Assembly (NCBI GenBank): GCA_043720875.1
Contig: JAYSRU010000001.1
Location: 1 to 21,382 of the forward strand
DNA length: 21,382 bases
Direction: 5' to 3'
Origin: JAYSRU01 sp043720875
GTDB taxonomy: Bacteria > Bacteroidota > Bacteroidia > Flavobacteriales_D > Crocinitomicaceae
Under the pieces are notes generated by a model. The model saw only the letters and a list, made by a program, of their open reading frames with translations, had not been told where the DNA came from and made no database searches. A program made the position numbers and the translations under genes. Within the stretch, counting starts at the first letter, position 1; every line of letters starts with the position of its first letter. Below, piece after piece: positions 1 to 6,462 of this stretch.

Positions 1-489
1 TACAAGGTTTTTGTTTTGTGCAAAAAGCCTGTCAAATAGTGTTGCGTCAAAAATGAACCATTCATTTATGTTGGTCGCAACAAGATATTTTACTTCAAGG
101 TTTTTATGTGTTATTCTTTCTCTTAAGTAGTAAAGCACTAATTCCTGAAACGCTTTTGCGTTCAGTTTTTTAGTGGTTATCATTTCTGTTTTGTTGGTCG
201 GCTTTTTTGCTTCAATGATTACACCAACTGAACTGCTTGCGTTGTTTCCATTATGAATAACAAGGTCGTTTCGGCCTTTGGTATTTATAAAATGGTTTGG
301 GTCGTAATAAGTTTTCTTTAAAAAGTCAATGACAAGATTTTTATGAAACTCTTCGCTTTCTGTGTCATTTGTCCTGTCGAGTAGCTGAATAAGATTTGTC
401 TTGAAACCTTCAATTTCAGTCCTGTTCGGCTTTACTTTTAAAAAGGCTTTGTTAAGTGCCTTTCTGGGTTTCAATTCTTTTAATTCCAT
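1..489 (-). CDS. Type IIG-like restriction-modification enzyme, N-terminal part (runs off window)
   Basis: The first 163 residues read open to the window edge from an ATG at 489. They contain a PD-(D/E)XK nuclease pattern: D75 in a GRNDLVIH strand, then E93-A94-K95 in VIIEAKKP, followed by a helix with Q115. This matches the N-terminal nuclease region of large single-chain Eco57I/TaqII-like (type IIG) enzymes, in which a SAM-dependent adenine methylase and a target-recognition part follow. Those parts would lie beyond position 1 and cannot be checked here. The expected role is cleavage of unmethylated foreign DNA and self-methylation of the host. The gene lies downstream of a recombinase and a palindromic site in the same orientation, so it may be a mobile defence cassette. 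It could also be a stand-alone HsdR-N-type nuclease. Confidence 0.7.
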   Translation of the reverse strand, partial: MELKELKPRKALNKAFLKVKPNRTEIEGFKTNLIQLLDRTNDTESEEFHKNLVIDFLKKTYYDPNHFINTKGRNDLVIHNGNNASSSVGVIIEAKKPTNKTEMITTKKLNAKAFQELVLYYLRERITHKNLEVKYLVATNINEWFIFDATLFDRLFAQNKNLV

Positions 490-563
490 CTACAAATTTA
501 TATTCATTTTTCAGTCGGTTAAGATAAGTTTTAATGTCGAAACGATGTCAGTGCGTTGGCAAA

Positions 564-629
564 AAAATGGCTCTTTTGATTTTGCGAAGCGTTGGCTTGT
601 GTGTCGGGCAAAACCAAATGTGCCATTTT
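564..629. repeat. Imperfect palindrome flanked by GTTGGC repeats
   Basis: The outer arms are AAAATGGC (564-571) and GCCATTTT (622-629). The inner arms are TTTTGC (580-585) and GCAAAA (608-613), enclosing a 22-nt loop. Direct GTTGGC copies lie before (555-560), inside the loop (591-596) and after (635-640). A single strand of this segment could fold into a bulged hairpin, as cassette recombination sites do. It could also be a simple transcript-end structure, although no T-run follows on either strand. Confidence 0.5.
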
Positions 630-709
630 GTGCGGTTGGCATTTCGGGTCATTTTTCTGTCGGTTTATTGCTGCTCTGTCGGTCGTCATAGGGTTGCCAC
701 TAACTTATT

Positions 710-760
710 TATATGTCTCATTTTATGCGACATATACAACATACGGTGGTTGTATATGTC
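710..760. repeat. Recombinase-site-like palindrome with extra half-site
   Basis: A perfect 12-bp inverted repeat has the arms GACATATACAAC (729-740) and GTTGTATATGTC (749-760) around the 8-bp spacer ATACGGTG. A further partial copy, TATATGTC, lies at 710-717. Two 11-12 bp arms around a short spacer is the layout of a tyrosine-recombinase core site, and the recombinase gene ends only 40 bp away. A transcription terminator for the recombinase gene is an alternative, but no U-run follows the hairpin on the minus strand. Confidence 0.5.
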
Positions 761-799
761 TTGTTTCAGGAGGCTATATTTCTCAAATTTACTGTTTTT

Positions 800-1927
800 T
801 CACAAACTATCAAATGGGGAGATAATTTTTTGAATATTTTTCGTACTTACATGCGTGTAGATTTCAGTTGTTTTACTGCTATTGTGTCCAAGAAGCTCCT
901 GAATGTAACGTAAATCAGTGCCAGCTTCAAGTAAATGGGTTGCATAACTATGGCGTAACCAATGCAAGGTGACTGGTTTTGTTATTTTGCTTTTTGCTAA
1001 ACTTTGCTTTAATACATTTTGCAAACTCTTTTCAGAATAAGGTGTGCTAATTTCCTGCCCTTCAAATAGCCAATGCTTTGGTTTATAAATTATATAATAT
1101 TCACGTAACATGTCCAATACTTTTAAACTTAAAGGCACAATTCGGTCTTTTTTTCCTTTGGCTTGGCGAATGATTACAATATTTCGTTTTGAGTCAATAT
1201 CTAAGATTTTTAGGTTAATTAGTTCTCCGCATCTCAATCCACAGGAATAAATTAAAGACAACATGGTTTTATGTTTCAAATTATGATGCGCATTTAAAAT
1301 CAATTTAACTTCTTCTTTACTCAACACATTTGGGAGTAATTTTTCTCGCCTTGGTCGATGGATCAATTCCACTTCAATTTTATGGCGATGTATTGTGGTA
1401 TAAAACAACTTCACCGCATTCACAACCTGATTTTGAAATGAACCCGAAAAGTTGTTCTTCAATATATAATTGTTATTGAAATCGATGAGATCATCATTCG
1501 AGATTTCCAAAATGCTCTTCGTTGAAAAATAGCGTAAAAAAGTAGACAAGGAATCTGAATACACTTTGATCGTATTTGGACTGTAACGCTTTGATGTTAA
1601 ATAGCGAACAAATAACTGAACCTCTAGTGCTTTGTCAGCATCTATTGGTTCTAAAAAATGACAGGGTCGCAAATGAGCCTTTTTATATTCAAGACTTTCC
1701 AATGTTTTTTCCATTAATACAAATTGCGCTTTTCCTTCAAACTGAGCATATAATGCCTCTAAAGAATAATGTGCCTCATCAAAAACCCAACATTTTTCGT
1801 ATTCATCCCAAAAACTAGTTCCCAACGATTTGAAAAGTTGATAAATGACCCTATTAAAGTTAAAACTTACGTAATAAAAGGCTTTTAAGCCAATTTCTTG
1901 GCGATTTAAGTAAACAATGGGTAGCAT
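800..1927 (-). CDS. Tyrosine recombinase / integrase (Xer-integron-like)
   Basis: This 375-residue site-specific DNA recombinase has a family-specific N-terminal extension (about 1-95), a SAM-like core-binding domain (about 100-185) and a catalytic domain (about 200-375). All expected catalytic residues are visible: R232 (GLRCGEL), K259 or K260 in the beta-hairpin (GKKDR), H322 and R325 (LHWLRHS), H348 (LLGH) and nucleophile Y357 (IYTHV). The end, THVSTKNIQKIISPFDSL, resembles XerC and integron integrases, but the extra segment typical of IntI before box II is not evident. The gene is transcribed towards the palindrome at 729-760 and the restriction gene, in the same orientation as that gene. 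It probably mobilises neighbouring cassettes; phase-variable inversion is an alternative. Confidence 0.9.
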   Translation of the reverse strand: MLPIVYLNRQEIGLKAFYYVSFNFNRVIYQLFKSLGTSFWDEYEKCWVFDEAHYSLEALYAQFEGKAQFVLMEKTLESLEYKKAHLRPCHFLEPIDADKALEVQLFVRYLTSKRYSPNTIKVYSDSLSTFLRYFSTKSILEISNDDLIDFNNNYILKNNFSGSFQNQVVNAVKLFYTTIHRHKIEVELIHRPRREKLLPNVLSKEEVKLILNAHHNLKHKTMLSLIYSCGLRCGELINLKILDIDSKRNIVIIRQAKGKKDRIVPLSLKVLDMLREYYIIYKPKHWLFEGQEISTPYSEKSLQNVLKQSLAKSKITKPVTLHWLRHSYATHLLEAGTDLRYIQELLGHNSSKTTEIYTHVSTKNIQKIISPFDSL

Positions 1928-2129
1928 GAAAAATCAATTTTCACTTTAAGTTAATGAAAAAGTTGATTTAGAAAAAGAAAATCATGTGTCTATTCCCAAA
2001 ATCGGGCGGCTTTACGCATGTTTTTAACTTTTTCTGTTAGGTCGACCCCGACGAAAGTGGAAAGCATTTTGCTTTTTCTAGCGAAATCTTGGGAACGAAA
2101 GGCGGAAATGGGCGCCAAAAAAAAATTGT

Positions 2130-2987
2130 TTAAACTGTTTTACCTTTCGGGAAACAAAAAACGTTATCGTGCTGCGGGAAATCGTTTAAACTCAGTATTT
2201 CTACTAGTCCACTGTTTTTGTCTTTGCTCTTTTTGAGGAGGTAGAAACGGTAGCCTAAGTCGGACAACACTGTGTGAATTTCTTGGGTGGTTGAACTGTC
2301 GGTGAGTTCTTTAATGGATTCGAAAATAACAATGGGTTGGTGTTGTGCTAAACTTTCTTTGGCTCCACGAAAAACGGGTAATTCAAACCCTTCCACATCA
2401 ATTTTTATCATGTCCATTCGAAAGTGATTTTCTGCATCAAGTGTAACACATTTCACTGCTGCGCCTGCGCCCTTGCTCGCCACAATAGAACTCGCACCTT
2501 TGTTTATGGGATCGAGCGCTATAAAAACGTTGCCCGCTTGCTCACCAATTGCTTTGTGCACCGCTGTAACGTTCGTGCAGTTATTGCGCTCACAATTTTC
2601 AACTAATTCTGCGTAGGTTTCTGGATGGGCTTCGTAGGCGATAACTTTGCCGGTTGCTCCTACTCGTTTTGCGGCAACGATGGACATTAACCCAATGTTG
2701 GCTCCAACATCCACAAAAACATCGCCTGGGTTTAGGTATTTCTCAATGAAACAAAGTGTGCCTTCTTCGTAGGTTCCAAATTGGTACAACTGCAACTCTA
2801 CACCCTTGTCTTCTTTTGGATTCACTTTGAATAACAATTTTCTGGTTGTTGTGATCACCACCGCTTCATCGGGAACGGGCAATAAAAAATCTTTCAATTT
2901 ATGGGTAAGAAACCGAACACCTTTAATGTTTAACTCCTTGAGTCCGTTCATAAGGGCGTACCGCGTGGAAAAGTCTACTTTTTTCAT
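2130..2987 (-). CDS. FkbM family SAM-dependent methyltransferase
   Basis: The protein has 285 residues from the ATG at 2987. That start is chosen because the upstream ArsM-like gene stops at 3016; an in-frame ATG at 3110 would overlap that gene by about 95 bp and add a tail unlike the family. The Rossmann SAM-binding loop FVDVGANIG spans about 91-99 and the FkbM hallmark IKIDVEGFE about 184-192. FkbM enzymes usually O-methylate sugars or small molecules. As the last gene of the arsenosugar cluster, 28 bp after arsM, it may methylate the sugar or a lipid-linked derivative; this is inference only. The run of nine Ts about 5 bases past the stop lacks a strong hairpin before it. It could equally be a polysaccharide-modifying enzyme placed here by chance. 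Confidence 0.8.
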   Translation of the reverse strand: MKKVDFSTRYALMNGLKELNIKGVRFLTHKLKDFLLPVPDEAVVITTTRKLLFKVNPKEDKGVELQLYQFGTYEEGTLCFIEKYLNPGDVFVDVGANIGLMSIVAAKRVGATGKVIAYEAHPETYAELVENCERNNCTNVTAVHKAIGEQAGNVFIALDPINKGASSIVASKGAGAAVKCVTLDAENHFRMDMIKIDVEGFELPVFRGAKESLAQHQPIVIFESIKELTDSSTTQEIHTVLSDLGYRFYLLKKSKDKNSGLVEILSLNDFPQHDNVFCFPKGKTV

Positions 2988-3015
2988 TCGAAAAGATCTA
3001 TCCTTTGCATAAAAA

Positions 3016-4011
3016 TTAACAACAGCCACCACCATCATAGTGGAAGGTACTTTCAGAAATAAAGATATCGTTTCGCCCAAGTTTAGCCAAAGCTCCGGCC
3101 GTTTTATCACATATTGCTAGGGGTTGACTTTGCATTAAGGTGTGTCCATTTCCATCGTCAAAAAATGATTCGCTGCCATAATAAATGGCAGCTTTCCCTG
3201 TAAAAACACATGGACCATCGGCTGGCATTGGGTCTTTTATGGCGGCAATTTCCAAGGATTCTATGTAGATTAATTCATCCGTAGCATATTGGGTTGGGGC
3301 CAACACCCTGTATGGTCTTCTTGCACGAATTTCAATGGTTCCGAAACCGGCATCGGTAAATGTTTTGATGTAATCAGCTATCGATAATGAACCTGTTAAA
3401 CAAAGTGCACGCAAACGCTCATCATTTCTCAAGTTATCGTTCATTACTTGCTCGCATGTTGGATCGCTCATCACTAATCTGCCGTGGGGTTTAAGCACGC
3501 GATACATTTCAGAAATTGCTTTCTTCAAATCGTCTTGCTTGAAGATGTTGAACAAACAATTTTGAGCTGCCACATCGATCGAATTCGATTCAACGGGCAA
3601 ATCTAATGCATCACCTTTCACCAATTCTACGAAATCAGATTTAAACCATGGGTTCAATTCTTCTGCCACCAAAAAGTTTTTGCGCGAAGCTTCTAACATT
3701 TCATCCACTACATCTACTCCTACTACTCCTCCTTTTGTTCGGTTGAAATATGCAAATTGCAGCAATTCCATTCCACCACCCACACCAACATACAATACTT
3801 TCGGATTGTTGGATAAATCGCGTGGATTCACTGTGCTTCCACAACCGTAGTTCATTTGTTGCATAATTACAGGCATGTCTAATCCGGGTAACAGCCATAC
3901 AGGTGTTGTGGTACAACACAATCCAACATCTGGCGTTAACGCTGCATCGCGGTAAACATTTTTCGTAGTTTCTAAATAATTATCTTGCATTGCATTTTCT
4001 AGATTAGACAT
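3016..4011 (-). CDS. arsM: ArsM-like arsenite methyltransferase of an arsenosugar cluster
   Basis: This is a 331-residue class I SAM methyltransferase. The SAM-binding loop VLYVGVGGG spans about 72-80, followed by GVDVVDEML and GDALDLPV. Cysteines at positions expected for arsenic binding are C57 (NYGCGS), C152 (AQNCLFN) and C204 (RALCLTG), with an extra vicinal pair C32-C33 (LCCTTTP). The likely reaction is stepwise methylation of As(III) to dimethylarsenite in the cytoplasm, giving the substrate for ArsS. It lies 8 bp after the glycosyltransferase and 28 bp before the FkbM gene. The C-terminus is unusual in ending GGGCC, which adds another possible thiol pair. The gene context and cysteine pattern support the ArsM call over a generic methyltransferase, but its biochemistry is not proven. 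Confidence 0.8.
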   Translation of the reverse strand: MSNLENAMQDNYLETTKNVYRDAALTPDVGLCCTTTPVWLLPGLDMPVIMQQMNYGCGSTVNPRDLSNNPKVLYVGVGGGMELLQFAYFNRTKGGVVGVDVVDEMLEASRKNFLVAEELNPWFKSDFVELVKGDALDLPVESNSIDVAAQNCLFNIFKQDDLKKAISEMYRVLKPHGRLVMSDPTCEQVMNDNLRNDERLRALCLTGSLSIADYIKTFTDAGFGTIEIRARRPYRVLAPTQYATDELIYIESLEIAAIKDPMPADGPCVFTGKAAIYYGSESFFDDGNGHTLMQSQPLAICDKTAGALAKLGRNDIFISESTFHYDGGGCC

Positions 4012-4019
4012 GTATATTT

Positions 4020-4634
4020 TTAATGTATGTGGTGTATTAAATTTTCTTTCCTATTCCAGTCGCCAATGGTATCAACGTCTGATTTTGTAGCTAACAGAAA
4101 TAAACCGTAGCCATTTTTTACAATTTCTGCTTGGGTTAATGCAAACAATTGCGGGGTACTCCAAGGCTTATTGGCGAAAATCATTTCAACCATTTTTGAC
4201 AAACCTAATAAATAATATCCACCATCAAATGCTGGACCGAGTACAACATCGCAAAAATTGAGTGCCGTAAATGCTTGTTTCAGATCTATTTCATTGATTT
4301 CAGCACAATCCGAACCAATGATTACTTGCTGTTCGAACCCCCATTCGATACCATCTTCAAAAGCTGTTTGCATTTTAACGCCTAAATCTCCGGCAACTTG
4401 AACAAATCTGTTTGCAGCGTTCGGAAACAAGTGCTCATTTCCATTGGCTTCTGAAAAATAGACATGCACCTGGATTTCAGTTTCTTCTGTAAATTTTAAA
4501 CTTATAGCGTTGGTATAGGCTAATAATTGCTCATAAATACTAAGCGCTTCCGCCTCACCTTCTGTAGCTGCGAGTCGCGTTTTCACTTTTCCAAGGGAAG
4601 GTGTTTTAATGAAAATAATGAGTCGTTTTTTCAT
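4020..4634 (-). CDS. TIGR04282-type arsenosugar biosynthesis glycosyltransferase
   Basis: This 204-residue protein has a GT-A/nucleotidyltransferase-like fold. Visible motifs are the N-terminal IFIKTPSLGKVKTRL (about 7-21), a GDLGVKM segment, IIGSDCAEI (the metal-binding region), LGPAFDGGYYLLG and a C-terminal DVDTIGDW. These are the hallmarks of the TIGR04282 family, defined by its co-occurrence with arsenosugar genes and expected to transfer or activate a sugar for the arsenical nucleoside product. The start codon lies 1 bp after the arsS stop, indicating translational coupling, and the stop is 8 bp before arsM. The exact donor and acceptor are unknown. Confidence 0.88.
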   Translation of the reverse strand: MKKRLIIFIKTPSLGKVKTRLAATEGEAEALSIYEQLLAYTNAISLKFTEETEIQVHVYFSEANGNEHLFPNAANRFVQVAGDLGVKMQTAFEDGIEWGFEQQVIIGSDCAEINEIDLKQAFTALNFCDVVLGPAFDGGYYLLGLSKMVEMIFANKPWSTPQLFALTQAEIVKNGYGLFLLATKSDVDTIGDWNRKENLIHHIH

Positions 4635-4635
4635 C

Positions 4636-5685
4636 TTACACTAATGCGCCTTGACAACTTGAACCAGCGCCAGCAGTACAGGCAAAACAATGTTGACCTA
4701 TTACGATAGCTCGATTTTGTGCCTTTGAAAGATCGAAATCACGAATGTGCTGCTGTGTATGCGCTATTTTTAATTCCAACATTTGATTGAAATCACAGTC
4801 ATACAAAAACCCTTGCCAATCGATACTCAAGGTATTTTTACACATCACGCCATTGACAGCTTCAGGATTAAAAGCATTGACTAACTTCACCATGTATTCT
4901 TCGTAACGTTTTGAAGCGATCAAAAAGTCTAAAAATCGAGAAATTGGTAAATTGGTAATCGTAAACAAATGATTGAATTTGATCCCCCAGTCTTCTAATA
5001 ATCTTACTTTATAATCTCGTTCTAAACCGGCTTGATTTCCGGGTAAACTTGGTCCTCCTGGATTATACACTAAATCTAAAACCAAACCAGATCCTTCGAT
5101 ACCGTATCCAATTTCATTCAAAATTTTAAGTGCTTCGATTGATTTTGTAAACGTTCCATCTCCTCTTTGCTTGTCCACATTTTCTTGCGTGTAACACGGC
5201 ATAGAAGCGACAACCTCAACTTTGTTTGCCTTGAAAAAATCAGGTAACTTTCTGTAAGTCTTATTCGAAACCAAGATGGTTAAATTGCTTCTCACCAAGG
5301 TTCTCACGTTTCTTTTTGCTAATGCTGAAACAAACCACATAAAATCTGGATGCATTTCTGGCGCTCCGCCTGTTAAATCAACACAGCTCACCTTTTCTTT
5401 ATCTATCAAATTCAAGAGTAAATCTAAGGTGGAGCGTTCCATTATCTCCTTTCGGTCAGGACCAGCATCAACGTGGCAATGATCGCAAGTTAAGTTGCAC
5501 ATATAACCCATATTGATTTGCAAGATCTCCAGCTTACTTGGCTTAAGCGGTAAATTTGAAGTCTTTTCAAGCATTTCACTAAACTTAGCTACACCTTGAA
5601 TTCCTTTTTCAAGAATTGCAATTTGTGCGTCAGAATTAGCTAAATAGGATTCTCTTTTCTTTAGCGTTTTGGTCTTTACAGTCAT
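4636..5685 (-). CDS. arsS: Arsenosugar biosynthesis radical SAM protein ArsS
   Basis: This is a 349-residue radical SAM enzyme. The [4Fe-4S]-SAM motif is C63-NLT-C67-DH-C70, preceded by QINMGYMCN and followed by DLTGGAPEMHP (the GGE-like SAM-binding region). The C-terminal part carries further cysteines suggestive of an auxiliary cluster: C272 (VMCKN), C287 (LYDCDFNQ), C333-FA-C336 and C344 (GAGSSCQG). This matches the ArsS/TIGR04167 family, whose members add a 5'-deoxyadenosyl group to a methylated arsenical on the way to arsenosugars. Some relatives are selenoproteins; this copy uses only standard codons. It starts 3 bp after the DUF547 gene and ends 1 bp before the glycosyltransferase. The enzyme needs a low-potential electron donor, and the flavin and iron-sulfur genes upstream are candidates. 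Confidence 0.9.
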   Translation of the reverse strand: MTVKTKTLKKRESYLANSDAQIAILEKGIQGVAKFSEMLEKTSNLPLKPSKLEILQINMGYMCNLTCDHCHVDAGPDRKEIMERSTLDLLLNLIDKEKVSCVDLTGGAPEMHPDFMWFVSALAKRNVRTLVRSNLTILVSNKTYRKLPDFFKANKVEVVASMPCYTQENVDKQRGDGTFTKSIEALKILNEIGYGIEGSGLVLDLVYNPGGPSLPGNQAGLERDYKVRLLEDWGIKFNHLFTITNLPISRFLDFLIASKRYEEYMVKLVNAFNPEAVNGVMCKNTLSIDWQGFLYDCDFNQMLELKIAHTQQHIRDFDLSKAQNRAIVIGQHCFACTAGAGSSCQGALV

Positions 5686-5688
5686 GTA

Positions 5689-6402
5689 TTATTCGTTAAT
5701 ATTCCAATCGTATTTTAAATAAGCTATGGTTGCACCACTTTCAATTTTTACTTTGCTGTATTTGTTCAAGAAATCTATTACCGTTCCGCTCGTTTTAAAA
5801 TCCACCGCATACCAATTGAACAATTCAGAAATTTGAATGCTCTTAGCTGTAATTTTATTTTGAGCAGCATTGTTTACAAATTTAGTTGTCAAATCTACCA
5901 ACGCAGCTTCTACATTTGAAGAAGTAAACGCTTTATTGTATAACATCGGGCAAGATTTTGAAGCACAGTTAATCGCGAAGTGAATGCGCGCATCTTTAAA
6001 CGCCTCTCTCAATTTTTTATCTTCTATTTCAGATAATGAAAGTGTTTCAGACCCAATTTTAATCCATTCATGTTTCCAAGCGTCTTTACCCGCAATTTTT
6101 ATATCCTTAATACTTTTTATAGGGTAATGATCCAAAATCATTTTTACAGTATAGGCATTGTATGCGTTAATCCAATATGCTTTTTTCTCATTTGCAGTCC
6201 ATGAACTTGCCGGAGCATCTGCAGCAATTTCTTTTAAGTAGGCATCCAACTTCGCCACATCTGTCTTAAATTTTTTATAATTCACTTTCCCTGCAGCCGA
6301 AACGTGCTTTTTCAACAATGCATCCCATTCAGCATGATCATTCTTCGCAAAGCAACCGATGCTTAGCAAAGCAAAAACTAAAGTAGTTAGTGTATTTTTC
6401 AT
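5689..6402 (-). CDS. DUF547 domain protein, exported
   Basis: The protein has 237 residues with an N-terminal signal sequence (about 1-19, ending GCFA) and then a DUF547 domain. Typical motifs are KKAYWINAYNAYTVKMILD (about 78-96), the IHFAINCASKSCPML segment with two cysteines, and a C-terminal LKYDWNIN. The molecular function of DUF547 is unknown. The domain recurs in Bacteroidota near ArsS, and here the stop is 3 bp from arsS, so a linked role is likely. Because the protein appears periplasmic while ArsS is cytoplasmic, it might handle exported arsenicals or thiol chemistry; that is speculation. A weak lipobox reading (LSIGC) means a lipoprotein cannot be excluded. A candidate promoter lies just upstream (6421-6450). 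Confidence 0.85.
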   Translation of the reverse strand: MKNTLTTLVFALLSIGCFAKNDHAEWDALLKKHVSAAGKVNYKKFKTDVAKLDAYLKEIAADAPASSWTANEKKAYWINAYNAYTVKMILDHYPIKSIKDIKIAGKDAWKHEWIKIGSETLSLSEIEDKKLREAFKDARIHFAINCASKSCPMLYNKAFTSSNVEAALVDLTTKFVNNAAQNKITAKSIQISELFNWYAVDFKTSGTVIDFLNKYSKVKIESGATIAYLKYDWNINE

Positions 6403-6420
6403 ATTCCTATTTTTTTAATG

Positions 6421-6450
6421 TAAAAGTAATTCACAGCACCTATAAAACAA
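6421..6450 (-). promoter_or_regulatory. Candidate Bacteroidota promoter for DUF547-arsS segment
   Basis: On the minus strand, TTG (6450-6448), a 19-bp spacer and TACTTTTA (6428-6421) approximate the TTG/TAnnTTTG consensus with one mismatch in the -7 box. The box ends 18 bases before the DUF547 start codon. The 60-bp gap here is the only sizeable one between the iron-sulfur gene and the FkbM gene, so an internal promoter is plausible. Confidence 0.35.
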
Positions 6451-6462
6451 TGCCAATTATTA

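Larger units (their letters stand above)
490..799. other. Non-coding stretch between recombinase and restriction gene, cassette-junction-like
   Basis: No convincing gene is present in this 310-base interval; the short open frames here lack protein-like composition. It contains an imperfect palindrome (564-629), three GTTGGC words (555-560, 591-596, 635-640) and a 12-bp palindrome (729-760) with an extra half-site (710-717). The strand is strongly T/G-rich. The arrangement resembles an integrase-associated attachment site followed by a cassette boundary, but no canonical attC core was found. Confidence 0.5.

Noticed and set aside
729..760. CRISPR-like repeat
   Set aside because: There is only one palindrome and a partial copy, with no regular spacers and no cas genes in the window.
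401..913. Several plus-strand open frames of 66-99 codons near the recombinase
   Set aside because: They overlap the restriction gene start, the non-coding junction and the recombinase 3' end; their composition is not protein-like and they overlap each other in different frames.
2116..2136. Rho-independent terminator after the FkbM gene
   Set aside because: A nine-base T-run is present on the minus strand, but only the short palindrome GTTTAAAC precedes it, with no stable GC-rich stem.
2988..3110. Longer N-terminus for the FkbM protein
   Set aside because: It would overlap the arsM 3' end by about 95 bp; the ATG at 2987 gives a family-like start.
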